Of a DNA stretch of 19,143 nt, positions 1-10,425 are shown in pieces. The notes under the pieces are model-generated. The model was given only the letters and a program-made list of their open reading frames with translations, had not been told where the DNA came from and ran no database searches. Position 1 is the first letter of the stretch, and each line of letters begins with the position of its first letter. This DNA comes from Conoideocrella luteorostrata (lineage: Eukaryota > Ascomycota > Sordariomycetes > Hypocreales > Clavicipitaceae): positions 1-19,143 of the forward strand of contig JASWJB010000529.1 of assembly GCA_032433595.1 (NCBI GenBank). Reading direction: 5' to 3'. The translations under genes and the position numbers were made by a program.

Positions 1-2268
1 CCGGGTCCGATGACGGAATTCATAGATAGTAGTCATCTATAAGAAGAGGTCTAATTCCTCGTCATATTAGATAGAATACAAGGACAATTCCACACATTCA
101 GACATCCATAGCTGCTCACTTGTGACACTCACAGCCGTTGTACGATGATTCTTACGCAGGAAAATGCGGCATAGCACCCACCCCCTTGGTTAGCCATAAT
201 GTTGATACATTCCGTCTTATCTAGTCTATGCTCTTGTCATAGAAATATGAGCTCGCCTTGTGTGGTCTTTTCAAATGGCTGGTCACCCTGCATTTTCGGG
301 TAAAGCAACTTTATCAACGCCTTGTTTCCCTTGAAGGCTCCTAGAGTGGTCCAATATCCATAAACCCTCGCCAGAGTCACGCACTGTGGCTTGAACTTTG
401 AAGCTGTATTAAAGCAATCAATCGGTTATGGGCGACTTGAAGAAGCCATTGGTCGCAGTAACAGAAGCTGTTCAGGCCGTGCTGATCATGGGGGGTTTGG
501 AAACGGTGGCTGCTGTCAGCATACTTCTAAGAAGCGTTGCTGTGGCTCCTTGGGACGATGATCGTTACAACAATTGTATATGCTGACGCTGGGGCTGTGT
601 ATTCGGCCAACGCCGTCGACGTCTTCGTGTACTCCTTATTTCCCAGGACGCTCACGTTACACTGCATCCTCAAATCAGCATTCGCGACCAGGGCACTTTC
701 TTATCTATACCAAGACAATGAGGCAGTGAACTCCAGCAAATGGATACTTGGGATCTCTCAATTATATAGCTCATATTTTCACTACATACGCGATTTCCCG
801 TTTCAAGCAGATGCCGCGCACGCTATGGAGGGCTGGACAGAGACTTTGAACCGCGGTGCTATTACTCCGAAACCACTATGCGTCAGTACTGTAATGCTCG
901 GCCCCTTGAACGAACCGCAAAGACATCTGTAGACCTGTGTGGTTCGTCTACGAGCCGGTGTGGGTTAGAGATAACGGAAAAACGCCGACACGCGACACGG
1001 ATGCAGTAAAAGAGGGTCTTAGGATCGCTGCCCCTCTAAGAAGCAGTTTGTACTACATGAACGCATACTAGAAATACACCGGATATGTTGAACCTTCAAT
1101 TCGTGGTTGTTGAGGAGTTCTGTTCTAAATAGGACTACTCCATTAAGTTCTTTTCGGCTGCAGCCTCTTGGTTTCCAACGACAACATTAACGGCACTTAA
1201 AGGCCAACAACCCTGAAACAGCGATCATTGCAGCAAAGGATCAGCCAAAGTAGATGATTATAGAAGCTAGAATTCACGTACCGATATGTCGCGATGAAGC
1301 AAATTCAAAATCTAGCTCGGCCATTCTGATAATAGTGATCAACCCCTACTGGCCAGCCTATCTCTCTATTTCAAACTACATTGAAAGACGACGCTTAGTT
1401 GACTTTAGCAAGGTATCTGCCAAAACTTTTGCCAAGTATTCTCTTCAGGTCAAGTCAATGAACCCTCCGGCATCTAAATCCGTCAAAATGGTAGGTATAG
1501 ATGGACGTAACATGCGTCTGGACCTCAATCGAAGCCACCCTGCGTGCCACAACACCGTATTGTCCATCAACTACCGGCTGATACGTCTAGCCAAGATTCA
1601 GATTGCTCTACGCATGTAATCCACAGATACTCCTCACCTGGCGTATAAATGTCAGCAGTCCAGGCCTTCGTTTCATTTCCGTTACATGACTAGCTAGAAA
1701 ATGTAGCTGCCTCTTGTGGCGTCAACAAGCTTTACAGGCGACCAGACGAAATTTTGACTCTGCTAAGGCTTAGTAGCAAAGTGAAGCTCTTTCTACGTGA
1801 TTAAGGTAAAGTATCATCTTGCAGTCACGCCTTATGGTCGTACAAAGGATGCACCGGAACAGCCCGGTAGTGATGCCGAACTAAAGGCAATGTGAGACGG
1901 ATTGAGAGTTAGTTGGAAGCCAAGAATCGTAATTGTAAATGCTTCTCAAGGTCCGCAAGCTACACCGACTCGAAAACCCAAAGGCTGCAACCTGGAGACG
2001 ATTGATGCGTCAAATACAAGATGCTGTGCTGGGGGAACTCGGTCATCGCATGGTAGGGGTGTTTCCTTCTTGCAAAGTAGAAATCTGCCCGTGCCGCATG
2101 ATTGTAACTTCCTCGATGCTACCCTCCTTTGTCACGTAACATCACATGCAGCCGCAAATGAAAGCATAATTCCAATCACACACAATGATCCTAAAGACCA
2201 AAGCCCCTCCCACAATTTGCTCAAAACTACACTGTGCTTGCTGCTCGTGACAACAATTCTCTACCAAG
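1..2268. other. Left flank without a supportable gene
   Basis: I find no recognisable domain on either strand. The longest open frame is on the plus strand, about 558 to 932 counted from its first ATG (about 124 codons, hydrophobic start). It shows no family motif and no codon pattern that sets it apart from chance. Another plus frame at 1254-1619 (121 codons) is equally anonymous. A frame at 1902-2411 overlaps the 3' end of the DUF5722 gene on the opposite strand and is probably its shadow. The base composition is intermediate to AT-rich. I treat the stretch as intergenic or decayed DNA; an intron-rich gene of unknown family cannot be excluded. Confidence 0.5.
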
Positions 2269-3825
2269 TCACTGCATCGCATAGCCAAGCAAAGACTCTG
2301 TCTTATAAGAGCCTTCGCAGTCCGATCTCGTCGAAACAAAATGATCGCCATTTCCAGGAATCAAGCACCGATACAGAGGGACCGACCCGGCTACCTGAGC
2401 AGCGTAAATAAATCCAACAGGCCCTAATGGAAACTGACCCTCGCATCCTGGATCTCTCGTCAACAGAGAATGCCCGCCGACCTTGCACTCATACAACATG
2501 ACGGTGCCTTCTGCCTCATCCCGGAGCAGGCGCCAGCTTTGTTCGGCATTGAAGTCCGGCGGCAGCTGCCTCGTCGAAGCAACATGTCCACGCTGGGGGT
2601 TATAACCACGCGTCAACCTCGTGTACGGCAGGGTCTCAAAGCCACAGGACAGCTGTGGTGGAGATAGATCATTGCGGTTTGCCAGCGCCCATATCGACCA
2701 CGAGGGCTTAGCCGAGCGGTCCGTCCTGCGAAGACCGAGCATAAGGGTCCCTTCACCGGCATTGTCCTGCATGCGGTGATAAATGTAGCTCTCGATGTTG
2801 GGTGTGCCGAGGATATTGCGGAATGTCTGGCACACTGCTGCTGCTTGGGCTGCCTCGCTGGACTGACTGCCGGAGTTGACGCCGTTTTCTGTGAGCTGAA
2901 TCGTCCAAGCGTGCGGGTTATTCGGAAAGCGCTGGCGCAACCAGCCGACAATGACGCCTATGTTGCCAAATGTGACTTTAGGAAAGTCGTCCGCTGAGAA
3001 CGCCGGACTGAACAGGTTCGGCGGGTAAGGGTGGTGCGCGACGCGCCATTGTCGAGGTCCAGCTCGAGCTGCCAGGCCTTCTATTACCGTCATTCCAGAG
3101 AGGCGGCCTTGACCTGGGTTGTCGAACTCCTTGCCGAAATTGTGGTCTAAAGAAGTGAGAATCTTGGCGGTTGCCTGCTCAGCAACGATGCGGTCGTAAG
3201 CGGCATTGTAGTTGGCGGCAATGAGATCGAGCCATTCGTTGGCATCGCAGGCGACTCCCTGGCCACATCCAATATTGAACCACTCATAGGCATTGACCTC
3301 ATTGTCGATCACAAAGTCGGCGATCCTGCCATTACTGCGCAATCCGCTGTATCGCCGCGCCAACATGCCGGCAAATCGTCCAAAGTCGGCAGGATTGTCA
3401 GGCACGCAAAAGATCTCCATCCCCTGCGTATTCGGAGGGGGCACGCAGGGGCGCTTCACCCGAGCCCACGCCGGGGTGCCGAACACGATGGCTGTCACGA
3501 CGATTCCTCGATCAGTCCATCCCTTGATGGCCCTGTCAACTTCGGTGTCGATTGTGAAGCACCGCCCGTCGTACTCCTGCTGGTTAGCGTCACAGTGCGC
3601 TGCCTTGACGCTTGGTTCCCATTGCGACCAGACGAGGTTCATGGACACCCCGCCCGCGTTGTTTCCTGAGATTTCATCCTGGTCAGGCCAAAAGTCTGGC
3701 TGGATGCCTTTGATGTGGTAGTTGGACCGAGTGGGGTATGGCAGGGATGCTCTGTTGTTGACAGGCAGGAGGAGACTGAGCGCAAACATTAAGAAGGGAC
3801 TTTGCCAAAGCATGGGCGGCGGCAT
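2269..3825 (-). CDS. Secreted DUF5722 glycoside-hydrolase-like protein with C-terminal Cys-containing repeats
   Basis: This is a single exon of 518 residues, counted from the ATG at 3825. The open frame runs 5 codons further upstream but only to a GTG. An alternative ATG at 3813 gives a neater signal peptide. Residues 1 to about 27 form a signal peptide, so the protein is probably secreted. Residues about 35-385 match the DUF5722 family, a TIM-barrel resembling clan GH-A hydrolases. The motif [10 protein letters not shown] places a candidate acid/base at Glu176 after Asn175. LTENG places a candidate nucleophile at Glu313. The motif HHPYPPNLF (264-272) is typical of the family. After the barrel come two copies of a short unit about 40 residues apart (444-463 and 484-505), each LY-x-C...GDH/GHS...T...CEG, like the DUF5648 lectin-like repeat. 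The substrate is unknown and the catalytic role is inferred from motif placement. No introns or frameshifts are seen. Confidence 0.9.
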   Translation of the reverse strand: MPPPMLWQSPFLMFALSLLLPVNNRASLPYPTRSNYHIKGIQPDFWPDQDEISGNNAGGVSMNLVWSQWEPSVKAAHCDANQQEYDGRCFTIDTEVDRAIKGWTDRGIVVTAIVFGTPAWARVKRPCVPPPNTQGMEIFCVPDNPADFGRFAGMLARRYSGLRSNGRIADFVIDNEVNAYEWFNIGCGQGVACDANEWLDLIAANYNAAYDRIVAEQATAKILTSLDHNFGKEFDNPGQGRLSGMTVIEGLAARAGPRQWRVAHHPYPPNLFSPAFSADDFPKVTFGNIGVIVGWLRQRFPNNPHAWTIQLTENGVNSGSQSSEAAQAAAVCQTFRNILGTPNIESYIYHRMQDNAGEGTLMLGLRRTDRSAKPSWSIWALANRNDLSPPQLSCGFETLPYTRLTRGYNPQRGHVASTRQLPPDFNAEQSWRLLRDEAEGTVMLYECKVGGHSLLTRDPGCEGQFPLGPVGFIYAAQVAGSVPLYRCLIPGNGDHFVSTRSDCEGSYKTESLLGYAMQ

Positions 3826-4407
3826 GGTCGCGAAATCCACCGGCCAGGCCTACAAGGTGTTGTTCTGCACGGGTTGGTTGGCGGGAAATATTCTCGCATA
3901 ACAAGGGGGAAATTGATGCTTTACAAAAGAGTTGTTTCGCCGCCAGAGGCAAGCAATGCGCGCAGTTGACCTGATTTAACGAGAACCATACGCCGGTTCA
4001 AATAGGATTGCGCTCTCTCTAGACTCGCCCTGATAGGCTCTAAAGTCGCTCTGTTGGGCTCTAAAGTCGTTCTCTTAGGCTCTAAACTCGCCCTGTTAGG
4101 ATGCTGCAATGCAGGTGCGGAGACAAATGGACATAGTCATGGTGTAGTGATGCAGGGTCTTACTACTCTCGACCAAGGCTGAATATAGTTCAGAGCTGAA
4201 TCGGCATGTCTCAGTCTCGTGGCAAGCTCGGAGAGGGTAGAATTAGCCGTTTACTAGTTTTGTCGTCTCATATTTACTTACGACGGCCCGGCTCAAATCT
4301 CTATTATGTCACCATTTTGGCCATCAGGTAGGTGGCATGTACCATTCTTGTATTTTGAACGAGCAGGGGTATATATCGCAGAAAATGCCGGGATAAGGTT
4401 CAACCGT
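3826..4407. other. Intergenic: upstream of DUF5722 gene, downstream of PTH11-like gene
   Basis: This 580-base gap separates two minus-strand genes. It should hold the promoter of the DUF5722 enzyme and the 3' end of the receptor transcript. The one notable structure is the four-copy 21-bp tandem repeat at 4017-4100. A short minus-strand frame (3921-4109) runs through that repeat but has no recognisable product. Confidence 0.6.
4017..4100. repeat. Tandem repeat, 4 copies of 21 bp
   Basis: Four head-to-tail units (4017-4037, 4038-4058, 4059-4079, 4080-4100) share the pattern CTCTAAAnTCGCnCTGTTaGG. The first unit has CTCTAGA in place of CTCTAAA. The units differ by a few substitutions and have no length change. 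Because 21 is a multiple of 3, frames stay open across the array on both strands. The minus frame reads a heptad like NRASLEP and a plus frame reads one like SKVALLG. It lies about 190 bases upstream of the DUF5722 start codon. Confidence 0.9.
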
Positions 4408-6045
4408 CTAATGCAACGTCTGCCTGTGCTGTATTACTCCATCACTATGTGGATTCCCCTCCTCAATGCCACCCTCAGACGTCGCAGAGCTTTCCTCGTC
4501 GATAATCATCCAACTCTCCCCCCTCCGCGGTGCCTTCCATGCAGAAGCCCGCGGCTTCGTGACTCCACTCAGACCGCTCAAGCTTATAGAGTCAGAGTCA
4601 TGTGTAATAAAAGAGCCCTTTCGAGAGCCCTTGGATGGCTGGCTCGACGACGACAGCTTATTGGATGAATTTTTGCTCGAGGCCTGCGTGCCGGTGCCGA
4701 ATATCCTGGGGCACAGGCGGAACAGGACGAGCCGTACGCTGGGTAGGCAGGTGCACACCAAGCCAATGTTGACCTCTATGGCGGACCACAGCACAACCCC
4801 GTACGAGTCGTAGGTTGGGTTAGCGGTGGTGGCGTAGGTGCGCAGCGAGTTAAGCCGTAGGATGGAAATCACGGTCACTCTGTTTATGTCTTGGTCAGTA
4901 ACTAGCTGCACAGATCGCGCGAGGAAGAGGGGAAGAAAGGGGGGGGGAGTGGTGTAAAGCACGCAGTAACGTACAGCAGCCCAGTCATGAACATGAACGC
5001 CGCGCCAATCTTCTTCTTCCAGTGAAGGTTGAGCTTTCTCACTTGGAAGAGCGGGATACCAATGAGCCAGAAGTCGACGGCGACATTCACCGCAGCATTC
5101 ACCCAGCCCGAAGCGTTGATGTTGACGCAGGAACCGTGAACTGAGCCCGCACGAGCCGTCTCGAATCTTCCCCAGCTGTAGTTGATGGGGGTGCATTGGA
5201 AGGCGCCTTTGAACATAAAGGTGATTCCAAAGGCAACGTGAAACGCGATCGTGCCCCAGAGCAGCCGGCGCACAATCTTGCCCGGGAAGATGGAAAGGTA
5301 GAAAAGAGACAGCGTCAGCTTGACGACCGTGAGGAGGGTCAAGTACAGCACCTCGGCAATGTACAAGAAGAGTCCGAACTGGTACATTTCCTCTGCCTGG
5401 ACGGCCCAGATACTCTTCCCCAACCCATGCTCCCATAGCCCCTTGAGCAGCACCGCCAGGGATGCAATAGCAACAGGTGATGCGAGGAGGATCAGAAAAT
5501 CGTCAAAGTCAAGCAGCCCCGGCCGTTGGCTGAAGAACAGCCTGAACCCCAGTCTCAAGGCGACAATACCGGCTGTGATGAGCCCAAATATGATGTTGAC
5601 GATCAGAAACTCCTTTGACTTGTCTTCTATTGGTGTCGCACAAGCGATTTCTGTGGCATTTCTCGCGACTGCAAATTGTCGACAGGCGCGCAACGCCCAG
5701 CGTGTTAGTCAACCCCGACAAACTTGAGCAGTGCCAATTCCCCGGACGAGTTTGGATTACATACAGATCGCTTCAGGAAGAGAGCACGCCCTGATAACAC
5801 AGTTATCGACAATCCCGCTGTTGGCGACGGTATCGCACGAGTAGCCAGTTGAAGATGTGGATGAGGCGTCGAGGCAGCCCTTCTATTACGGTGAAACCCA
5901 AAAAAGACGTGCACTGTCAGTCACGTACTCTCTGCACTATGCCGCTATTCACGAGCACACAGGGGCAACTCACTGCGCAATTTGGTAGGTTGGCAATTTC
6001 CACGACAGCCCGCTGCATCAGCAGGTTGCCTGTTTCTCCCAGCAT
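4408..6045 (-). CDS. PTH11-type seven-transmembrane receptor with N-terminal CFEM domain (4 exons)
   Basis: Exons on the minus strand are 6045-5974, 5882-5765, 5668-4975 and 4879-4408, giving 451 residues. Introns are 5883-5973 (GTGAGT..TAG), 5669-5764 (GTATGT..CAG, branch CTAAC) and 4880-4974 (GTACGT..CAG); all junctions keep frame. Residues 20-76 form a CFEM domain with six cysteines (C23, C27, C40, C52, C57, C73). The signatures PxCAx2C and Cx4Cx15C are intact, but the usual CxC pair is reduced. Residues about 84-345 form the fungal rhodopsin-like seven-helix domain, with the conserved FQCTP...W loop (C222) and the EVNIG...CLP end of helix 7. The tail (353-451) is Ser-rich and cytosolic. 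The family acts at the plasma membrane in sensing surface cues; the ligand is unknown. The chosen ATG is the first after an in-frame stop and gives no signal peptide, so a further 5' exon is possible. Confidence 0.87.
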
Positions 6046-6097
6046 GACGGACAAGCTATGTGAAGCAGCAAACCACCAACCATGCTTTGCTCAAGTT

Positions 6098-6182
6098 GAG
6101 GTGAGGTGAGGTGCGCGCCTCAGTATTGTATCTTGGCGGGGGTTCGAGGTGGTCGGTGCAAACGTTGACGATATATATATAT
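6098..6182 (-). promoter_or_regulatory. Candidate promoter of the PTH11-like gene
   Basis: On the minus strand an alternating AT run (6171-6182) sits about 125 bases before the proposed ATG and could serve as a TATA element. Between it and the start lie three direct copies of the pentamer ACCTC (plus-strand GAGGT, 6098-6112). The placement suits a fungal core promoter, but no start site can be read from sequence alone. Confidence 0.35.
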
Positions 6183-6964
6183 TAACTGACCCTTATATGA
6201 TATCATGTGAAGATTTCGTCTGGTATTATAAAACCTCAAGGCATGGAGCAGGCAGGGGGTGAGGGAATTAACATCTATATTTCAGTTGAACCACCCACCT
6301 TTTCAGCAAACCGCCGACCAGGTGAGTTAAGTTATATTCGGACAATATTGTAGGGATTGCGGGAGCCGCGAACGCCTCAATCTATCTAGTGTGGACCAGC
6401 CAGGTCTCGTCTGGCGTGTTGTTGAGCAATCGGTCGACGTCTGTCGAAACGTATGACGAGCTGGAGACTAGCTTTGCTAGTGCTGCCATGGCGCACGCAA
6501 ACCGTCACGCTTTGACTCCTTGACTTTCTTACTGCCCACGTTGCGCAGCGAGCGAGCGTGCGCAGAAGAGGTCCGAGACCAAGATATTCCTTCGACTTTA
6601 GCCGGCCAATCATGGCAATCGCGCACAATGGCGGCGGTCGCTACGGTTGCCGTTCGCGCACAAGGCTGGGCTGGGGGGGGGGGTTGACTGATGTGATGTG
6701 TGCATGAAGATGAACGACACTTAAGGAATAGATAGCATGACTAGGCGGATCGCAGGTATCCGGTGGCCTCTCCCTGCGTCATGTTCCGAGGCAAACTCCG
6801 CCGGAGGGCTGGGCCGCCTCTGGGACTTTTTTTTTTTTAATGTAGAAAAAAGAGAGCTACTGCAGCGTGTCAAAGTGCATCCACATACTGGAGAATCCGC
6901 CGCGTTGAACAGCCTTGGTTAAAACCCCCGTGCTGCGCAGTGTTTCTCAGCAATTCGTGTTCCA

Positions 6965-6985
6965 TACTCCGTACTCCGTACTCCA
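6965..6985. repeat. Three copies of the 7-bp unit TACTCCG
   Basis: Units at 6965-6971, 6972-6978 and 6979-6985; the last ends in A. The unit is half of the palindrome TACGGAGTACTCCGTA, pieces of which recur elsewhere in the window (about 8706, 13450, 15364 and 15400). Confidence 0.85.
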
Positions 6986-7545
6986 TGTGGTCATTGCAGA
7001 TACAGCGGCCGCAGCACAGCAGCCGACCGGGGTAAGATGATGATGGGCTTGGCTGACAGCTGGACAAGCTGTCGAGCGTGTCCGGCGTCTCACCAGCTAG
7101 CATGAGGCAGTCCATCGCAGAATTCTAGACTTGATCTGGCGTCGCGTCACTAATAAGACTGTCTCAAGTCTATCATTTTTGACTGAAGTTTAAGGAAAAG
7201 TTTCCGCGGTTTAATTGCGGTGCGGTGGGCTTGGCTGGCCTCAAGCCAGAGTTCTGGGCATCATGGCCTGCACCGAAACAGCGTTTTTGGGCCAATCCAC
7301 CCCAACCATGACCCAGGCCCTGTGTTCCCAGCAGCGTTTGGGTTATTGTCCCGGAGACAATGGCTCTTGTCCGTCATCGGGGTCAAGCCCGCAGCGGCGA
7401 GCTGCGGTAAATTGGCATAATCGAGCTACCTTCCCCACGGGCCGTGCCATCAAGCTCGGACAAGGCCCTCCTCCTTGTCTCTTCGTATCGGCTCGCAGAT
7501 CAACAAGTCATGTGAGCCATGATTGCTGGGCGCTGCTGGCCCAGC

Positions 7546-7562
7546 GATTGATTGATTGATTG
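7546..7562. repeat. ATTG tetranucleotide microsatellite
   Basis: GATTGATTGATTGATTG, four units in intergenic DNA. No functional role is evident. Confidence 0.85.
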
Positions 7563-8882
7563 TCTGTCGCACACCATGTCTGCCGTCGGCGTTGATTGTA
7601 CCACACACATACATCCATGGACATACCCTCGGCAATTGTGTCCCAAACGGGGATCGGATGAACTCTAATCATCAAGAGCCTCCGCACGATAAATGATGCG
7701 CGTCCGGGGTATTATTACTGTGGCCATGGCCAGTGCTTCTCCTGCCTGCTCCGTATGTATGCAGCCAACATTCCGGCTCGGTTCTGCGGCGAGCGACGAG
7801 CGGCCTGGTGGTGGTGGTCTCTTCCGTTACGGGCCTGCGCAGCGACTGGCGCGGATGAATGAAGGCATCCTGCACCGGGCGCTGCACGTCGCCGTCGAAT
7901 CGCATTAACCTCGGCCGCGAAGTGGCTGCCGGCAGTGGTGAGGACAAAGAACAATGAGAGTCTGCTAGCAACTAGTCAACTATGCTAGGCAAGTGTCCCG
8001 TTGCCACGCCACGCTACTGGTTTCTAGGCTGCTTCCTCGTAGCCGCGAATCGCAACCGTCCAAGCCCGCCATCCGCACCAGCCACTCGCAGCCATTCGCG
8101 GCAGATTGTGCGGCGACCTGACTCGGCCGCCATCTCAGCACTGCCGGTCGCGCACAGCTTGCCCTTCTGAAACGAGTCGTGGATTTTTCAAAACTCGCTT
8201 GGAGGAAAGGGAGGGGAGGGGGAGGGGCTTTTCGGACGGGATGGCTGCTGTCGTTGGTTTTCCGAGATGATGCCAGAGGACCAGCTTCCCACGCGCGTCT
8301 GTGGAGTTGCCCTCCTGGCCATCCCACTATGGCGACAGGCCAGCAGTGTGATTTAGAGGACGATTTGTTTCCCTGTTTAGAGCTCTGCATGTGCAAAATT
8401 GAAAGGTGGACGTGACTTCTGGGTCTTCCATCGGCAATGACCGAACCGCTGGGGCGCAAATGATGGCCCGCTAGCTGGGCCCCTCCGTAGAACCGGGTTC
8501 ATAACCATGGTTGGCCCCCGGCTCGTGCCAGCATGTCAACTGTATGTATTATCAGTGGCTGGAATACCCTGGCCGTCTTGTCTGCGCCACTGGCCATAGA
8601 AGACCACACTACCCGTGGAGTGCAAAGGACGAAGTACAGCTCCTTTTATAGTTAGCACCTGTTCGTCTGCGGTCATCTTGACCCTGCTCCCGAGGGTTGG
8701 ATCTCCAGCACTCCGAACGGAGTACTTTGCAGGGCAAAATGGTTCAGTCGTTGCACGTCAGTTCCAGGGAGAGTATCGATAGTTTCCAGGGGCAGGAAAT
8801 GAGATTGACGCATCTCGCCGGCCAGCAAGTGATTTGCGGAGAAGCTGGGTTTGCCCAAGCAAGCCAGCACGCATGCACGCAA

Positions 8883-8899
8883 ACAAGCAAGCAAGCAAG
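8883..8899. repeat. AAGC tetranucleotide microsatellite
   Basis: Four AAGC-type units, preceded from about 8857 by degenerate relatives of the same motif (AAGCAAGCC, GCACGCATGCACGC). It is intergenic. The minus-strand frame across it gives a Leu/Ala/Cys-rich periodic translation that is simply the repeat. Confidence 0.8.
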
Positions 8900-9815
8900 T
8901 TAATACGCAGTCCCTAATTGTTTCATCTTCATACAACAGACTGGCATACTACTGCAACTGTGCAATGGCAGCGAAACCTGATCAGCGATAACGCCCCCCC
9001 TCCCGCTTGATTGATGCCAAGGATTCCCCAGGACTAATACCCATCGTTATTGCCACGCGGGCACCTACCTCGGGGCATAATGCGAGCCCATGCGATGCTG
9101 TCATGCCCGTAGCCTCTCGGCCAGACCTGTATAATTCTGCGACTGGAGGAGGCTAGTTAGTTAGTCAGAGTCCTTGCACGATAAAGTGCTTCCCCGTTGC
9201 CTGATGGAAGGGTGCGCCATCGCGACAGCATCCTGGGAGGGATATCCTCAGCCCTGTTCAATGAGCACCTGCTGTCAAGGTGCATTGTGGCTTTTACGCA
9301 GGGCTTGCATCCCGAGGGATCCGGGCGAATGAGGTTGAGAATTCAGTTATTACGGACAATCGCGCTATGGCTTTTCTGTAGTTTAGTTACGGGGTAATTA
9401 CTCTATTCCAAATGGTCTTGCGAGGTCCTGCTGCAACATGAATATGATCACGCCTCATGCCGCCATGGGCTGCGCAGCTAGTACTGCATGATATTCGAGA
9501 GAGACAGCTGCCACGACAAATACCGAGGACATGTCATGCGTGTCTGGGCCACAGAGTCTCCAGCAGTGCCCCGTGCAAGAAGAAGCTCTCTTCCCACGAG
9601 GACAAACGAACTGCGAGTCGGGAACCCCAATCCCCCACCCTTCAATTCGACGACGGGGCATTTTGCTGACGCTGCGCAGGGCAGACTGCATTTTTGGCGA
9701 GAAGTCATCTTGTCTAATTGAATCATGAGTCTCTTCCTTCTCTCCCTGCCATTTTTTCTTCTTCTTGGTATTCTCATTGTGCATCGTAAAAAACAGGTTT
9801 CATCTGCTCGGGGAA

Positions 9816-9843
9816 CCCTGTTCCTCACAAAGAGGAACATGGG
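9816..9843. repeat. Inverted repeat able to form an 11-bp hairpin
   Basis: CCCTGTTCCTC, a 5-base loop ACAAA, then GAGGAACATGGG. Pairing is complete except for one bulged A. No T-run or gene end adjoins it, so its role is unknown. Confidence 0.6.
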
Positions 9844-10425
9844 TGTCAGGGTAAATGGCAGGTATCGACTGGATCATTCAATTGGCCAGTAAGTTGCAGC
9901 CGGGTATGTCGCAATATGTCGAGCCAGTATGGACTTAATAAGGGACGAGAACAGCATTGCGAGGCCATGTCGCCAATCCTGGACGGCCCTTTTGAGAACC
10001 TACTGTAAAAGAAACGTTTCGCAAAGATGAACACACCAATTGTGTGTATGTTTATAATACGACCCTGGAGCATAATCCTTAATCTTACAGCCTCGGAGGA
10101 GATGCAGCCAGCAATGCCACTATCAAATGCTCGAAAACCACAGCTGTTCAAGAAACTCATCAGGGTAGCGTGGTGGTTGATCAACACCAACGTTGGGCGG
10201 TCGGCATGAAAGCGTGGTTGCCGAAACAGTCACGATGGGCCCACGCCGTGGCAAACTGAATTGCCAGAAGATGAATCGTTTACGAATTGGTGTTAACTGT
10301 ATCTCTATGATGAAAAGTCCAAAAGCATTAATTAAGTCCCTCACTAATCCTCGCTGACGCCATAACATGTTGAAGTCCAATGATCGTGTATCTCGTTTCT
10401 CGTTTGTTCTCGTCCCTCATTAGAC

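Larger units (their letters stand above)
6183..10425. other. Long gene-free, GC-rich intergenic region
   Basis: About 4.2 kb lie between the receptor promoter and the 3' end of the transcription-factor gene. Open frames of 60-160 codons occur on both strands, but they overlap one another, lack family motifs, and read as Arg/Ser/Pro-rich shadow translations of GC-rich DNA. The region holds an 11-G run (6673-6683), a 12-T run (6827-6838), a three-copy TACTCCG repeat (6965-6985), ATTG repeats (7546-7562), an AAGC microsatellite (8883-8899) and an inverted repeat (9816-9843). It may contain long regulatory DNA or non-coding transcripts; nothing shows this directly. Confidence 0.55.

Noticed and set aside
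537..932. Plus-strand open frame of about 131 codons as a gene
   Set aside because: Its first codon is TTG; from the real ATG at 558 it has no recognisable motif, and frames of this length are common by chance here.
1240..1625. Minus-strand frame broken only by TGA/TAG, as a possible RIP pseudogene
   Set aside because: The number of stops (about six in 125 codons) equals the random expectation and no family motif is visible.
3921..4109. Heptad-repeat mini-protein on the minus strand
   Set aside because: The repeat content follows directly from the 21-bp DNA array; there is no independent evidence of coding.
7980..8459. 159-codon minus-strand frame as a gene
   Set aside because: Low-complexity composition typical of GC-rich non-coding DNA; no domain, and it overlaps open frames on the other strand.
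9816..9843. Hairpin as a transcription terminator
   Set aside because: No T-tract or gene end is adjacent, and nuclear fungal genes do not use such terminators.
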